From Puniceibacterium sediminis (GTDB lineage Bacteria; Pseudomonadota; Alphaproteobacteria; Rhodobacterales; Rhodobacteraceae): a stretch of 64,000 nt of DNA. The DNA is taken from assembly GCF_900188035.1 (NCBI RefSeq), contig NZ_FZNN01000019.1, forward strand, positions 1 to 64,000, written 5' to 3'. The notes below the pieces were generated by a model. It worked only from the letters and a program-made list of their open reading frames with translations. It was not told the DNA's origin and made no database searches. Below are positions 45,848-55,201 of the stretch, in pieces. The translations under genes were made by a program, and so were the position numbers. Positions within the stretch are counted from its first letter, which is position 1; the number at the start of each line of letters is the position of its first letter.

Positions 45848-46281
45848 TGCTAAGGTTGCTCATGACCTGCGTGGCCCTACTTTTGACCGCGCCTCAAACT
45901 GTTCTTGCCGGTGGTGGTGATCCACCCACCGGCAAGGGCGTCATTCTCGAATTGAACTCGGCCGTGACCGTCGAAGGTGCCTGTCGGCTGAGCTTTCTTG
46001 CGCAGAACCTTTATGCCCAGCCGATCACCAGCGCGGTTTATGAAACGGTGCTATTCACGGCTGGGGGAGACATCGACCGGCTGACCCTGTTTGATTTCGG
46101 TACGCTGCCCGTCGGGCGGCCACGGGTGCGGCAGTTCGATATCCAGGGGGTCGCCTGCGACACCATCGGACGGGTCCTGATCAATGGCGCCAGCACCTGC
46201 ACCGGCGAAGGTCTGCCCGACGCCGCCTGCGACACCGGGCTGGTGCTGCGCAGCCGGACAACGATGGAGTTGTTGGGATGA
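45847..46281 (+). CDS. Unknown exported 144-aa protein between heme receptor and ExbB
   Basis: The protein has a signal peptide (MLRLLMTCVALLLTAPQTVLAGG) and a mature part of about 120 residues with four cysteines (EGACRLSF, GVACDTIG, STCTGEG, DAACDTG), probably disulphides. The fold looks beta-rich (SFLAQNLYAQPITSAVYETVLFTAGG). The ATG shares a base with the receptor stop, and its stop overlaps exbB. Its fixed place suggests a periplasmic accessory of TonB-dependent heme uptake. No family is recognised. Confidence 0.75.
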   Translation: MLRLLMTCVALLLTAPQTVLAGGGDPPTGKGVILELNSAVTVEGACRLSFLAQNLYAQPITSAVYETVLFTAGGDIDRLTLFDFGTLPVGRPRVRQFDIQGVACDTIGRVLINGASTCTGEGLPDAACDTGLVLRSRTTMELLG

Positions 46282-46955
46282 ACCACGGGCAAATCTTCCT
46301 TGATCCGCTGCGGCGCATTCTGGAGCTCGGCGGGCCTGTGGTGGCCATTCTGATCTGTGTTTCGATCATCACTTTGGCGACTGTCCTGTTCAAGCTGTGG
46401 CAGTTTCGCGCCGCCGGAGTCGGGCGGCATCGCACCTTGCAGCAGGCCATTGCCGAATGGGACCACGGGCAGACACCTGCGGCACTGCGCACCCTGCGCG
46501 CCAGCCCCAGCCATCTGGCGCCGGTCGTCCTTATGGCGATGGAGCAATCGGCCCCCGGTGATCGCCTGGTGGCCGAGGCCGAGACCGGGTTTGCCCGGCT
46601 GGAAGGCGGTTTTCGGCTGCTGGACAGCGTGGTGCAGCTTTCGCCGCTTCTGGGGCTGTTCGGCACGGTCCTGGGCATGATCGAGGCGTTTCAGTCACTG
46701 CAACAGGCCGGTTCCTCGGTCGACCCGTCGCTTCTGGCCGGTGGGATCTGGGTCGCGCTGATGACGACGGCTGTCGGGCTTGCTGTCGCCATGCCGTCCT
46801 CGGTTGTGCTCAGCTGGCTGGAATCCCGGATCGAATCCGACCGTGTCATGGCCGACCGTGCCTTTGCCACCGTTCTGGCACCTCTGGGTGCCACTGTTGC
46901 CGCTGCATCGCCCGCTGTCCCGCTGCCTTCGCAGGGGCTGGTCCATGTCACTTAG
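46278..46955 (+). CDS. exbB: ExbB/TolQ/MotA-family proton channel
   Basis: The 225-aa inner-membrane protein has a first helix at about residues 14-36, a cytoplasmic segment, and two later helices carrying the ExbB core (LLGLFGTVLGMIEAFQSL; GIWVALMTTAVGLAVAMPSSVVL). With ExbD it uses the proton gradient to energise TonB. It overlaps both neighbours by 4-11 nt. Confidence 0.92.
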   Translation: MNHGQIFLDPLRRILELGGPVVAILICVSIITLATVLFKLWQFRAAGVGRHRTLQQAIAEWDHGQTPAALRTLRASPSHLAPVVLMAMEQSAPGDRLVAEAETGFARLEGGFRLLDSVVQLSPLLGLFGTVLGMIEAFQSLQQAGSSVDPSLLAGGIWVALMTTAVGLAVAMPSSVVLSWLESRIESDRVMADRAFATVLAPLGATVAAASPAVPLPSQGLVHVT

Positions 46956-47325
46956 GCGTTCCCGCCCTGCCCGACGCCTGTCGGTGACGCCGCTGATCGA
47001 CATCATCTTCCTGCTGCTGCTGTTCTTCATGCTGTCCTCGACATTCTCGAAATTTGCCGAAGTGCCGCTGAGTTCGGCGCGCACAGGCGCGACCTTGGCC
47101 TCTGGCGACAGGCTCTTCCTGCGTCTGGCGCCCGACACGCTCAGCCTGAATGGTGTGGCGATGGACATCGCCCGCCTGCCTGCTGCCATCACCGAACGCA
47201 CTGGGACAGGCGCGCCGCCTGTCATTGTCAGCTCCGCCCCCGCTGTCAGCGCACAGCGTCTGACCGATCTGCTGGTCACCCTGCGGAGCATTCCCGGGGC
47301 AGCCGTCAATGTTCTGAGCCCCTGA
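46945..47325 (+). CDS. exbD: ExbD-family protein, first copy
   Basis: The 126-aa protein has one N-terminal helix with the proton-carrying Asp (LSVTPLIDIIFLLLLFFML) and a periplasmic domain. ATG 46945 lies inside the end of exbB. Two different exbD genes follow one exbB here. Confidence 0.9.
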   Translation: MSLRRSRPARRLSVTPLIDIIFLLLLFFMLSSTFSKFAEVPLSSARTGATLASGDRLFLRLAPDTLSLNGVAMDIARLPAAITERTGTGAPPVIVSSAPAVSAQRLTDLLVTLRSIPGAAVNVLSP

Positions 47326-47327
47326 AT

Positions 47328-47711
47328 ATGTCGATCCACCGTAAACCCAGAACCGCCCGCGAACCCACGATTGCCCTGATAAACGTGGTGTTCCTGATGC
47401 TGGTGTTTTTCATGGTGGCAGGCACGCTGGCGCCGCCGATGGAAAGCGATCTGTCGCTGGTGCGCACCGCCGATCTTGACGGCCGCGCCCCGCCAGAAGT
47501 GCTGGTAATCCATGCCGACGGACGACTGAGCCATCGTGGCATGCCCCTGCCGGACGTTGTGACCTATCTTACGACCGCACAGGACAGCGATGTCGTGCGA
47601 CTGATGCCGGATCGTGACCTGCCCGCCGAAACGCTGTTGCGGATCGCGGACGAAGCGCAGGCGGCGGGGCCGAAATCCGTTCTGATCATCACTGAAAAGG
47701 CCCTGCGATGA
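47328..47711 (+). CDS. ExbD-family protein, second copy
   Basis: The 127-aa protein has the ExbD layout, but the helix motif reads PTIALINVVFLMLVFFMVAG, with Asn where ExbD normally has the proton-carrying Asp (compare PLIDIIF in the first copy). It may be a structural partner in a mixed ExbD dimer. It starts 2 bp after the first copy and overlaps tonB. Confidence 0.87.
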   Translation: MSIHRKPRTAREPTIALINVVFLMLVFFMVAGTLAPPMESDLSLVRTADLDGRAPPEVLVIHADGRLSHRGMPLPDVVTYLTTAQDSDVVRLMPDRDLPAETLLRIADEAQAAGPKSVLIITEKALR

Positions 47712-48634
47712 TACTCCGCGCGTCCGTTTTCCCCGTGTTGGCGATGGTCGTTTCTGTAGCTGTGCACCTCGGTGGGCTGGCTGTTCTGTTTGCCGGAGAA
47801 GCTCCCCGGATCGAAGGTGGCGCAGAAGCCAGCGTTGCGCGGCTTGGCAACGCGTTTCAGGACATGGTGGTCGGAGAGATGACTGCCGCCCGTACCGACA
47901 CGCCAACAAAGCAGCGGGTCACACCCGATACTCGGGCCACCGCTGTGCCCCCGACGCCCGCCCCTGCCGTTTCCGCACCGGTCACAGCCGCGCGTGTTCT
48001 GCCTACCCCACCTTTGGCGCGAACCATCGCACCCACAATAACCACCACGAAACCTGTACCTGAAGCGGTGAAAACCGTGTCGCCGCCATTGTCAGCCCCA
48101 CAACCCGCAACAGTAGAAACCGCCACCCAGGTAGTGGAGGGCTCCAACGCGCCACGCAGTTCGCCGCGTCCTGCCGCGCGCCCCGATCAGATCGCAGCGA
48201 TGGCCACAGCCGCAGCGCCAAAGGAAGCCCCCAGGAAAAAAACCGCGGCCAAAAAACCAGAGCCCAAAGGCAATGCCAGCAGGAATGCCGCCACTGGTTC
48301 ATCAGGCGGCGTTGACAAGGCGCGCGCCGCGGCTGCCGCCCCGCGCCAGGCAACTGCCACACAAGAAGGCAATGCCGCCTCGTCGAACTATCGCGGCAAG
48401 GTTCTGCGCCGGATCGAACGGGTGCGTCAGTCGCGCAACCCCCGCAAGGGAGAGGCGATTGTGGCATTCTCGATCACGGCCAACGGCGGTCTTGGTGCAC
48501 TGTCCATCGCGCGCAGTTCCGGTTCAGATCAACTTGATCGCGCAGCACTGGACGTCCTGCGCCGCGCCGCCCCATTTCCCCCGCCCCCCAGCCGGACACA
48601 GACCCGTTTCACGGTGCGCGTGCGGCTAAAATAG
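47708..48634 (+). CDS. tonB: TonB energy transducer
   Basis: The 308-aa protein has an N-terminal membrane helix (VLAMVVSVAVHLGGLAVLFAG), a long Pro/Ala/Thr/Lys-rich spacer (about residues 70-215) and a C-terminal TonB domain (NYRGKVLRRIERVRQSRNPRKGEA, ITANGGLGALSIARSSGS, RRAAPFPPPP). The helix contains the conserved His. It contacts the receptor TonB box. It is last in the receptor-orf-exbB-exbD-exbD-tonB operon. Confidence 0.92.
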   Translation: MILRASVFPVLAMVVSVAVHLGGLAVLFAGEAPRIEGGAEASVARLGNAFQDMVVGEMTAARTDTPTKQRVTPDTRATAVPPTPAPAVSAPVTAARVLPTPPLARTIAPTITTTKPVPEAVKTVSPPLSAPQPATVETATQVVEGSNAPRSSPRPAARPDQIAAMATAAAPKEAPRKKTAAKKPEPKGNASRNAATGSSGGVDKARAAAAAPRQATATQEGNAASSNYRGKVLRRIERVRQSRNPRKGEAIVAFSITANGGLGALSIARSSGSDQLDRAALDVLRRAAPFPPPPSRTQTRFTVRVRLK

Positions 48635-48881
48635 GTTTTTCTGATCGTATCAGCAGTGCGCAAAATTGTCCCGCAGCGATTGAAGCCGTGAACAAGTCCA
48701 CTCAGTGCGCTCGCCCTGATCCCGCCTGAAAGACGCCCCAAAGCCCCCCAAAAATCACCGTCCGCAACCATCTGAGCGTACCGATGTTCCCGAAAATGGA
48801 ACCGAGGGCCGCGTGGCGTGTTTGGCCTTGCAAGCTGAAACCATCCTCCGACCGAGGGCACCATTCACAAGGAGTTGAGCC

Positions 48882-50990
48882 GTGGCAGATCAAACCAATC
48901 TCTACCGACCGAGCGCCGACACCCAGTCATCCAACGAAATCAAGGACCGCAAGGTCGTTTCTGGTGACGGTGGTGAGCCGCATCAGGTTGGCGACGGTCC
49001 GGTCCTGACCACGTCGCAGGGTGCCCCGGTAGCCGACAACCAGAACACATTGCGGGCTGGTGCGCGTGGCCCGGCCTTGATGGAAGATTTCCATTTCCGC
49101 GAAAAGATCTTTCACTTTGATCACGAACGTATTCCGGAACGCGTGGTCCATGCGCGCGGCTACGGTGCCCACGGTTATTTTGAGGCGACCGAGGATCTGT
49201 CCGACCTTACCTCGGCCCACCTGTTTCAGGAAAAGGGCCGCAGGGTGCCCGCGTTTGTGCGATTTTCGACTGTTGCGGGCAACAAGGGGTCCGTCGATCT
49301 GGCCCGGGACGTGCGCGGCTTTGCGGTCAAGCTCTATACCGAAGAGGGTAATTGGGACATCGTCGGCAACAACATCCCGGTGTTCTTCATCCAGGATGCG
49401 ATGAAATTCCCCGATCTGATCCATTCGGTCAAGGAAGCCCCGGACCGGGCGTTTCCGCAGGCACAGTCTGCGCATGACAACTTTTGGGACTTCATCTCGC
49501 TTATGCCGGAATCCATGCACATGGTCATGTGGGCCATGTCAGACAGGGCGATCCCGCGGTCCTTCCGGTTCATGGAAGGGTTCGGCGTTCATACCTTCCG
49601 GTTCGTGAATGCCGCAGGCAAAAGCCAGTTCGTCAAGTTCCATTGGAAGCCGAAACAGGGCCTGCAATCGGTCATCTGGGATGAGGCGGTCAAGATCAAC
49701 GGGGCCGATCCCGATTTCCACCGCCGCGATCTGTGGAATGCGATCCAGAATGGCGATTTCCCCGAATGGGAGCTGGGCGTTCAGGTGTTCGACGACGCAT
49801 TTGCCGACAGCTTTCCCTTTGACGTGCTGGACGCGACCAAGCTGATCCCCGAAGAAGACGTGCCTGTGCGGATCGTCGGCCGACTGGTTCTGGACCGTGT
49901 CGTGGACAACTTCTTTGCCGAAACGGAACAGGTGGCCTTTTGCACCCAGAACATCGTTCCGGGCGTGGATTTCACCAATGACCCGCTGCTGCAGGGGCGC
50001 AACTTTTCGTACCTAGATACCCAGATCAAACGTCTGGGCGGGCCGAACTTTACCCATATCCCGATCAACGCCCCGAAATGCCCCTTCCATCATTTTCAGC
50101 AGGACGGGCACATGGCGATGCACAACCCCAAGGGTCGTGCCAACTATGAACCAAACAGCTGGTCCGAAGGCGGCCCGCGCGCCGATCCCGACCGGGGGCA
50201 CAAGTCGTTTCCCGAACAGATTGACGGCGAAAAGCGCAAGGTTCGTGGTGAGTTGTTCGCGGATCACTACAGCCAGGCCCGTCAGTTCTATAACAGCCAG
50301 ACCAAGATCGAGCAGGACCATATCGCGAACGCCATCGTCTTTGAGCTGTCCAAGGTCGAGGCCCCGCAGATCCGCGAACGGCTGGTGGCGCACCTGCCCA
50401 ACATCGACAAAGATCTGGCCAAGGCTGTGGCGGACGGTCTGGGGCTGAAGTCTGTCCCCAAGGCACACAAACCTGCGCGCACCCCGGTCGATGGGCTGAA
50501 AACGTCGGATGCCTTGTCGATCCTCAAGAACGGTCCGGACAGTTTCGCGGGCCGAAAGATGGGTTTGTTGCTGAGCGATGGCATTGACGATGGTCTGCTT
50601 GACGCCATGACGAAGGCCGTCAAGGACGCAGGTGGCATGGTCGAAGTGATCGCACCCAAGATCGGCGGCATTGTCACCGCTGGCGGAAAGGAAGTCCCGG
50701 CCCAGCAGAAGATTGATGGCGGTCCTTCTGTTCTGTACGATGCGGTTGTGATCCTTGTTTCATCGGACGGGGCGAAAGTGCTGTCAAAGATGCACGCCGC
50801 CAAGACCTTTGCCGCTGATGCCTTTGCCCACGGCAAGTTTATCGGCGTCGGCGGTGCCGGGGCCGAGCTTCTGAAAGCCGCTGGAGTAGACTCGCCAGAC
50901 GGTGGCGTCATTGCCCTGGACAAGAACACAGACGCCAAAGACTTTGTCACAACCTGTGCCAAGGTGCGCTTCTGGGACCGGCTTGCCTGA
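48882..50990 (+). CDS. katE: Large-subunit catalase (KatE/HPII type)
   Basis: The 702-aa heme catalase begins with GTG behind AAGGAG. The catalytic His is in [16 protein letters not shown], with [15 protein letters not shown] next. The proximal heme Tyr is in [13 protein letters not shown]. After about residue 530 comes the extra flavodoxin/GATase-like C-terminal domain of large catalases ([18 protein letters not shown] onward). It removes hydrogen peroxide and fits the iron/oxidative-stress block. Confidence 0.95.
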   Translation: MADQTNLYRPSADTQSSNEIKDRKVVSGDGGEPHQVGDGPVLTTSQGAPVADNQNTLRAGARGPALMEDFHFREKIFHFDHERIPERVVHARGYGAHGYFEATEDLSDLTSAHLFQEKGRRVPAFVRFSTVAGNKGSVDLARDVRGFAVKLYTEEGNWDIVGNNIPVFFIQDAMKFPDLIHSVKEAPDRAFPQAQSAHDNFWDFISLMPESMHMVMWAMSDRAIPRSFRFMEGFGVHTFRFVNAAGKSQFVKFHWKPKQGLQSVIWDEAVKINGADPDFHRRDLWNAIQNGDFPEWELGVQVFDDAFADSFPFDVLDATKLIPEEDVPVRIVGRLVLDRVVDNFFAETEQVAFCTQNIVPGVDFTNDPLLQGRNFSYLDTQIKRLGGPNFTHIPINAPKCPFHHFQQDGHMAMHNPKGRANYEPNSWSEGGPRADPDRGHKSFPEQIDGEKRKVRGELFADHYSQARQFYNSQTKIEQDHIANAIVFELSKVEAPQIRERLVAHLPNIDKDLAKAVADGLGLKSVPKAHKPARTPVDGLKTSDALSILKNGPDSFAGRKMGLLLSDGIDDGLLDAMTKAVKDAGGMVEVIAPKIGGIVTAGGKEVPAQQKIDGGPSVLYDAVVILVSSDGAKVLSKMHAAKTFAADAFAHGKFIGVGGAGAELLKAAGVDSPDGGVIALDKNTDAKDFVTTCAKVRFWDRLA

Positions 50991-51014
50991 GAAGCCCTGA
51001 AGGACGTATAAACC

Positions 51015-51042
51015 GGGCCTGCACATGGTGATGTGCAGGCCC
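51015..51042 (+). terminator. Perfect 12-bp hairpin after katE
   Basis: GGGCCTGCACAT and ATGTGCAGGCCC pair fully around a GGTG loop, 24 bp past the katE stop. No T-run follows on the plus strand, so it may be a transcript-end stabiliser or a factor-assisted stop. Confidence 0.6.
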
Positions 51043-51080
51043 CAGACACTGAAAAAAAATCGACCGGGGGAAACGTGACC

Positions 51081-51587
51081 ATGCTGGAACCATTCATCAG
51101 AACCGGGGTGATCATTGTCGTCGTTATCCTTCTGACCCGGATTCAAGGTCTTCGTTCGTTTTCCAAAATGTCGATCTTTGACTTTGCGATGACCATTGCG
51201 ACGGGGTCTCTGGTCGCGACGGCCATCGTGGACCAGAGCCTTGACCTGACCATCGCCATTGCTGCCATTGCGGCAATTTTCCTGTTTCAGGGCGCTATCG
51301 CCTTGCTGCGGGTGAAATATTCAAACTTTCAGGGTGCTGTGGACAATACGCCGCTGCTGCTGATGGCCGGTCAGAACATCTGTACCGACAACCTTAGAAA
51401 AGCGCGCGTGACCGAAGCCGACCTTTTCGCCAAACTGAGAGAGGCCAACGTCTGGGACACCAGACACGTCATCGCGGTCGTGCTGGAAACCACGGGCGAT
51501 GTCAGCGTCTTGCACGACCCTGATCCGGTGCGCCTGTCACAGTCTGATGTTCTTGGCGGTCTCCGCGGGGTCGAAGGGGCGGACTAA
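51081..51587 (+). CDS. DUF421 (YetF-type) membrane protein
   Basis: The 168-aa protein has three hydrophobic segments (VIIVVVILLTRI; FDFAMTIATGSLVATAIV; IAIAAIAAIFLFQGAIALL). The DUF421 soluble part follows, with LLMAGQNICTDNLRKARVTEADLFAKLRE and a late VIAVVLETTGDVSVL. The function is not established. ATG 51081 is used; the frame opens at 51033 inside the katE hairpin region. Confidence 0.82.
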   Translation: MLEPFIRTGVIIVVVILLTRIQGLRSFSKMSIFDFAMTIATGSLVATAIVDQSLDLTIAIAAIAAIFLFQGAIALLRVKYSNFQGAVDNTPLLLMAGQNICTDNLRKARVTEADLFAKLREANVWDTRHVIAVVLETTGDVSVLHDPDPVRLSQSDVLGGLRGVEGAD

Positions 51588-51624
51588 AACTGAAAACGGC
51601 TGAAGCGGGTTTTTGATTGTAAAT

Positions 51625-51711
51625 TGGTGCGGGCGGTGGGACTCGAACCCACACGGGGCTGCGCCCCAACAGATTTTAAGTCTGGTATGTCTACCATTCC
51701 ATCACGCCCGC
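51625..51711 (-). tRNA. tRNA-Leu (anticodon UAA)
   Basis: On the minus strand the acceptor GCGGGCG pairs with CGCCCGC and is followed by A and an encoded CCA (51625-51627). The anticodon arm reads AGACTTAAAATCT, giving anticodon TAA. A variable arm GTTGGGGCGCAGCCCC typical of class II leucine tRNA and a GGTTCGAGTCC T-loop are present. Confidence 0.95.
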
Positions 51712-51856
51712 ATCCGGCGCTGTCCTGGGGCGTCGGTCGGACGGCAAACCGGCTGACCATTATTTCTGCCACAAGACATCCGATCTGTAGAAAACTGCGG
51801 GCCTCGGCACAAGGCTTTCCCGGTCCAAGGTGATGTCATTCCGCGTAACGCGGCGA

Positions 51857-52402
51857 TTACAACTCTTGGCCGGGCTGCGCCTTCAGAAGATAACGCTCGC
51901 TGAGCCAGGGGTTCAGCTTCACCGCTTCGCGCAACACCTCCTGCGCCTCGGCGTCGCGACCAAGCTCCATCAGCGTCATCGCCTTGCCCGAAAGGGCGGC
52001 CACATGCGCGGGTGACAGGGCAATCGCGCGGTCGAGATCCGTTAGCGCCGTTTCGAAATCCTGTCGTAGGAAATTGACGAAAGCGCGCTGGTTGTAGCCT
52101 TCGGCATACTCTGGGCAATAGGCGATCAACCGGTCGAACGCCCGGGTCGCGCGCAGAAAATCATAGCCTGCCCGCGCCTGCATACCTTCGTCCAAGAGCT
52201 GTTGGGCGGGTTCGTCAGGCGCGTCGGCCCAGAATTCCCACATCTGGTTGGAAATCTGGCGGCCCAGCATTTCGTTCGGCGCTTCGCGCACGTCGTCCAG
52301 AAGTTGCGACAGCGCCTGCGAATGATCCGGGGCTGGTGGGCAGCCATCGGCCAACAGAGGTGCCGCAAAAAGGCAGAGGGCAAGGGCGAGCTTGAATCTC
52401 AT
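51857..52402 (-). CDS. Exported TPR-repeat protein
   Basis: The 181-aa protein has a signal peptide (MRFKLALALCLFAAPLLADG) and about three TPR units (RATRAFDRLIAYCPEYAEGYNQRAF; ETALTDLDRAIALSPAHVAALSGKA; RDAEAQEVLREAVKLNPWLSERYLL). Such repeats hold protein partners in the periplasm; the partner is unknown. It lies 30 bp after the lrp gene. Confidence 0.8.
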   Translation of the reverse strand: MRFKLALALCLFAAPLLADGCPPAPDHSQALSQLLDDVREAPNEMLGRQISNQMWEFWADAPDEPAQQLLDEGMQARAGYDFLRATRAFDRLIAYCPEYAEGYNQRAFVNFLRQDFETALTDLDRAIALSPAHVAALSGKAMTLMELGRDAEAQEVLREAVKLNPWLSERYLLKAQPGQEL

Positions 52403-52432
52403 GTCTGGATTTTGACGGAGCATGACGCAAGG

Positions 52433-52909
52433 TCAAGTCACATCTGAGAGACCGATCTCCTTGACCGCCTGCATCGCCACATAGGTCGAGGTCGAGGCGA
52501 TATGCGGCAATGTGGAAATCCGATCCGCCAACACCTGCCGATAGCTGCGCATATCCGAGGTGCGCACCTTGAGCAGGTAGTCGAAATTCCCGGCGATCAG
52601 ATGGGCCTGTTCGATTTCGGGAATCCCCGCCACGGCGGCATTGAACGCGGCAAGCGCGTCTTCGCGGGTATCGGTCAGGCGGACTTCGACAAAGGCCACA
52701 TGGTCGAGCCCCAGCCGGATCGGGTCCAGAATAGCGCGGTATCCGCGGATCGCGCCCAGTTCCTCAAGCCTGCGCAGCCGTGCCTGAGTGGGCGATTTCG
52801 ACAGACCGATCCGCCGTGCCAGTTCGGTGATCGAAACGCGGCCATCCTCGGCCAGGGTGGTCAAAATTGCACGGTCGAACCGGTCGAGTTCCAGAATGTC
52901 ACTTTGCAT
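52433..52909 (-). CDS. Lrp/AsnC-family transcriptional regulator
   Basis: The 158-aa protein has an N-terminal helix-turn-helix (DGRVSITELARRIGLSKSPTQARLRRLEELG) and a C-terminal RAM ligand-sensing domain (FVEVRLTDTREDALAAFN; HLIAGNFDYLLKVRTSD). It resembles PutR-type activators, but no putA is divergent from it here, so the target is unknown. Confidence 0.88.
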   Translation of the reverse strand: MQSDILELDRFDRAILTTLAEDGRVSITELARRIGLSKSPTQARLRRLEELGAIRGYRAILDPIRLGLDHVAFVEVRLTDTREDALAAFNAAVAGIPEIEQAHLIAGNFDYLLKVRTSDMRSYRQVLADRISTLPHIASTSTYVAMQAVKEIGLSDVT

Positions 52910-53136
52910 TGCGAATTCCCTCTTGATCAGTCCATCCGATGACCCAGACCGCCGCCGCTCGGGATGTCTGGCTTTGATGTAGGGATCACGCTAGCGCATG
53001 TTCCCGTCGTATGCCACGGCCAGTTGACACCGAATTGAGCCAGCGCGCGCCCTGTCGGCAGCAAACTGCGGCGCGACGGTCCGTTCTGGCCCCGGCATCC
53101 CTTGACGCCCCACGGAAATCCGCCAAGGTCGGGCGC

Positions 53137-53883
53137 ATGTTTCCCATCCGCGATCATCATCCTTCTGGCACGACGCCCTATGTCACGTATCTGCTGATCG
53201 CGGTCAATGTGCTGATATTCATCGCCAATTACCATCTGTTCAGCAATGAGCGCGCGCTTTTTACCTTTTATTTCGACTGGGCGCTGATCCCGGCCAGAAT
53301 AAGCGCCGGAAGTGGCGAGATCGGGCTGGCCAGTTCGTTATTTCTGCATGGCGGCATCCTGCACCTTGGCGGCAACATGCTGTTTCTCTACATCTTTGGC
53401 GACAATATCGAAGATGAGATGGGCCACCTCGGATTTGCCGCCTTTTACCTTGCCTGCGGCATCGGTGCGGGGCTGGCGCAATATATTGCCGACCCCTACT
53501 CCCAAGTGCCCACTGTGGGCGCTTCGGGCGCGATTGCGGGTATCATGGGGGGCTATCTGCTGATGTTTCCCAAGGCAAAAGTCGACATTCTGATCATCTT
53601 TGTCGTTTTCCTAAGGATCCTGCCGATCCCAGCCTGGATTATGCTTGCCCTGTGGTTCATTTTGCAGGTGTCAGGTGGTTTTGCCGGGGCCACCGACCAA
53701 GGCGGCGTTGCCTATTGGGCCCACGTTGGCGGTTTTGTGATCGGTATCGGGCTGACCTTGCCGGTCTGGCTGCGCCGTGGCGGGCCGACCTATTGGGAGC
53801 GCACCGATGGCCATCCGCCCTACCCCAAGGCAGAATACAAACTCAGTCACACCAGAGTACCGAAAGTGAGGCCACGACGATGA
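53137..53883 (+). CDS. Rhomboid-family intramembrane serine protease
   Basis: The 248-aa protein has about six helices. The catalytic Ser is in VGASGAIAGIMGG and the His in YWAHVGGFVIGIGL, with HLGGNMLFLYIFGDNIED in the second segment. It cleaves membrane-spanning substrates. The ATG at 53137 matches the family N-terminus (MFPIRDHHPSGTTPYVTYLL). Its stop overlaps the next gene. Confidence 0.9.
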   Translation: MFPIRDHHPSGTTPYVTYLLIAVNVLIFIANYHLFSNERALFTFYFDWALIPARISAGSGEIGLASSLFLHGGILHLGGNMLFLYIFGDNIEDEMGHLGFAAFYLACGIGAGLAQYIADPYSQVPTVGASGAIAGIMGGYLLMFPKAKVDILIIFVVFLRILPIPAWIMLALWFILQVSGGFAGATDQGGVAYWAHVGGFVIGIGLTLPVWLRRGGPTYWERTDGHPPYPKAEYKLSHTRVPKVRPRR

Positions 53884-54248
53884 ATGACCCTGTGAAAGTC
53901 ACCTGCCATTGCGGCGCAGTCGAACTGCGCGTCACCCTGACCGACGGGTTGGCCACCGCACGGCGCTGCGACTGTTCATTCTGCCGCAGGCGCGGCGCAC
54001 CGGCAGTTTCGGCCCCGCTGGACGGTGTCGAAATCCTGCGCGGTCAGGATAAGTTGACGTTATATCAATGGAATACCAACACCGCGCAACATTATTTCTG
54101 TTCGGTCTGTGGCATCTATACCCATCACCGGCGACGGTCGGACCCAACGCAATACGGCATCAACATGGGTGCGATCGAAGGCGTCAACCCGCGCGACCAT
54201 GAGCCGATCACATGGACCGACGGAGTGAATCATCCGTCGGACAAGTGA
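53880..54248 (+). CDS. GFA-family (Mss4-like) zinc protein
   Basis: The 122-aa protein has the GFA zinc pattern: CHCGAVELRV, CDCSFCRRRG and YFCSVCGIYTHH. Members resemble glutathione-dependent formaldehyde-activating enzyme, but most have no proven activity. The ATG overlaps the rhomboid stop (ATGA). Confidence 0.88.
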   Translation: MNDPVKVTCHCGAVELRVTLTDGLATARRCDCSFCRRRGAPAVSAPLDGVEILRGQDKLTLYQWNTNTAQHYFCSVCGIYTHHRRRSDPTQYGINMGAIEGVNPRDHEPITWTDGVNHPSDK

Positions 54249-54254
54249 TCCGCC

Positions 54255-54282
54255 AGCGGAAGGCCCTGCGGGGCCTGCCGCT
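54255..54282. terminator. Hairpin between convergent GFA and IMPase-like genes
   Basis: AGCGGAAGGCCC and GGGCCTGCCGCT form a 12-bp stem with one mismatch and a TGCG loop. It lies 7 bp after the GFA stop and 15 bp past the other gene, so it can end both transcripts. Confidence 0.65.
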
Positions 54283-54297
54283 CATCTTGGGACAGGC

Positions 54298-55089
54298 TCA
54301 GGTGCCGCGGATAATGCGTGCGAAATGATCGAACAACTGTCCGTTCGCACAAAGCAGAGAGCCGCTCTCGAGTGGTTCCTGCCCTTCGCGTACGCCCTGC
54401 ATCAGCGCGCCGGCCTCTTGTACGATCAGCGATCCTGCCGCGACTTCCCAAAGCTTCAGCTCGCGTTCCCAGTAGCCATCAAAGCGGCCAGCCGCGACAT
54501 AGGCTAGATCAAGCGCAGCCGACCCCCATTGCCGCGCACCGGCACATTCCGGCATCAACCGTGCCAGATCCTTTACCGTTGCCGGCAGGGTCTTGCGTGC
54601 GCCGTGCGGAACCCCGGTGGCGAACAGTGCCTCGATCATCCGGCTGCGGCCTGAGACGCGCAAACGCTTGGAATCGTTCAGCCAGGCGCCAGATCCCTTT
54701 TCTGCGTAGAACATTTCGTCCTTGGCAGGATCAAAGACCACGCCCGCAACGATCTGGCCCTTATGTTCGAGCGCGATAGACACGCCCCAATGCGGCAGGC
54801 CGTGCAGGAAATTCGTGGTGCCTGCCAGCGGATCGATGATCCAGCGGCGCGTCGGATCCTGTCCGGCGATCTCTTCGGATTCGGCCCCGAGCCAGCCATA
54901 GGTCGTCCGTGCGCCGATGAGTTCGTCGCGCAGAACCTTTTCGGAGGCGTAGTTCGCCTTGCTCACAAAGTCGCCCGCGCCTTTCATCGAGACCTGAAGG
55001 TTCTCGACCTCGCGGAAATCCTTGACCAGCGAGCGGCCTGCCTTGCGGGCGGCCTTGATCATGATATTGAGATTCGCGCTGCCCTGCAT
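54298..55089 (-). CDS. Inositol monophosphatase-family protein with altered metal ligands
   Basis: The 263-aa protein has the IMPase fold. The N-terminus, DFVSKANYASEKVLRDEL, WGSAALDLAYVAAGRFDGYWE and the C-terminus are normal. Three usual acidic motif positions differ. DPxDGTTNF reads DPLAGTTNF, so the second Asp ligand is Ala. W-D-x-AAG reads WEVAAG. The EES motif reads GAES, keeping one Glu. Catalysis may be weakened or the protein may be regulatory, as in SuhB moonlighting. Five 11-bp repeats lie upstream (55202-55252). Confidence 0.85.
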   Translation of the reverse strand: MQGSANLNIMIKAARKAGRSLVKDFREVENLQVSMKGAGDFVSKANYASEKVLRDELIGARTTYGWLGAESEEIAGQDPTRRWIIDPLAGTTNFLHGLPHWGVSIALEHKGQIVAGVVFDPAKDEMFYAEKGSGAWLNDSKRLRVSGRSRMIEALFATGVPHGARKTLPATVKDLARLMPECAGARQWGSAALDLAYVAAGRFDGYWERELKLWEVAAGSLIVQEAGALMQGVREGQEPLESGSLLCANGQLFDHFARIIRGT

Positions 55090-55201
55090 GTGCCCTGGCT
55101 CCCGTTCGTGGTAAGGCCGCGCGTATACGCGCCCTCATCCCGCTTGCCAAGGGCTGACGGGGTTGGTGGTTGATGCAAGCGCCCGGAATGGCCGAAAATC
55201 C

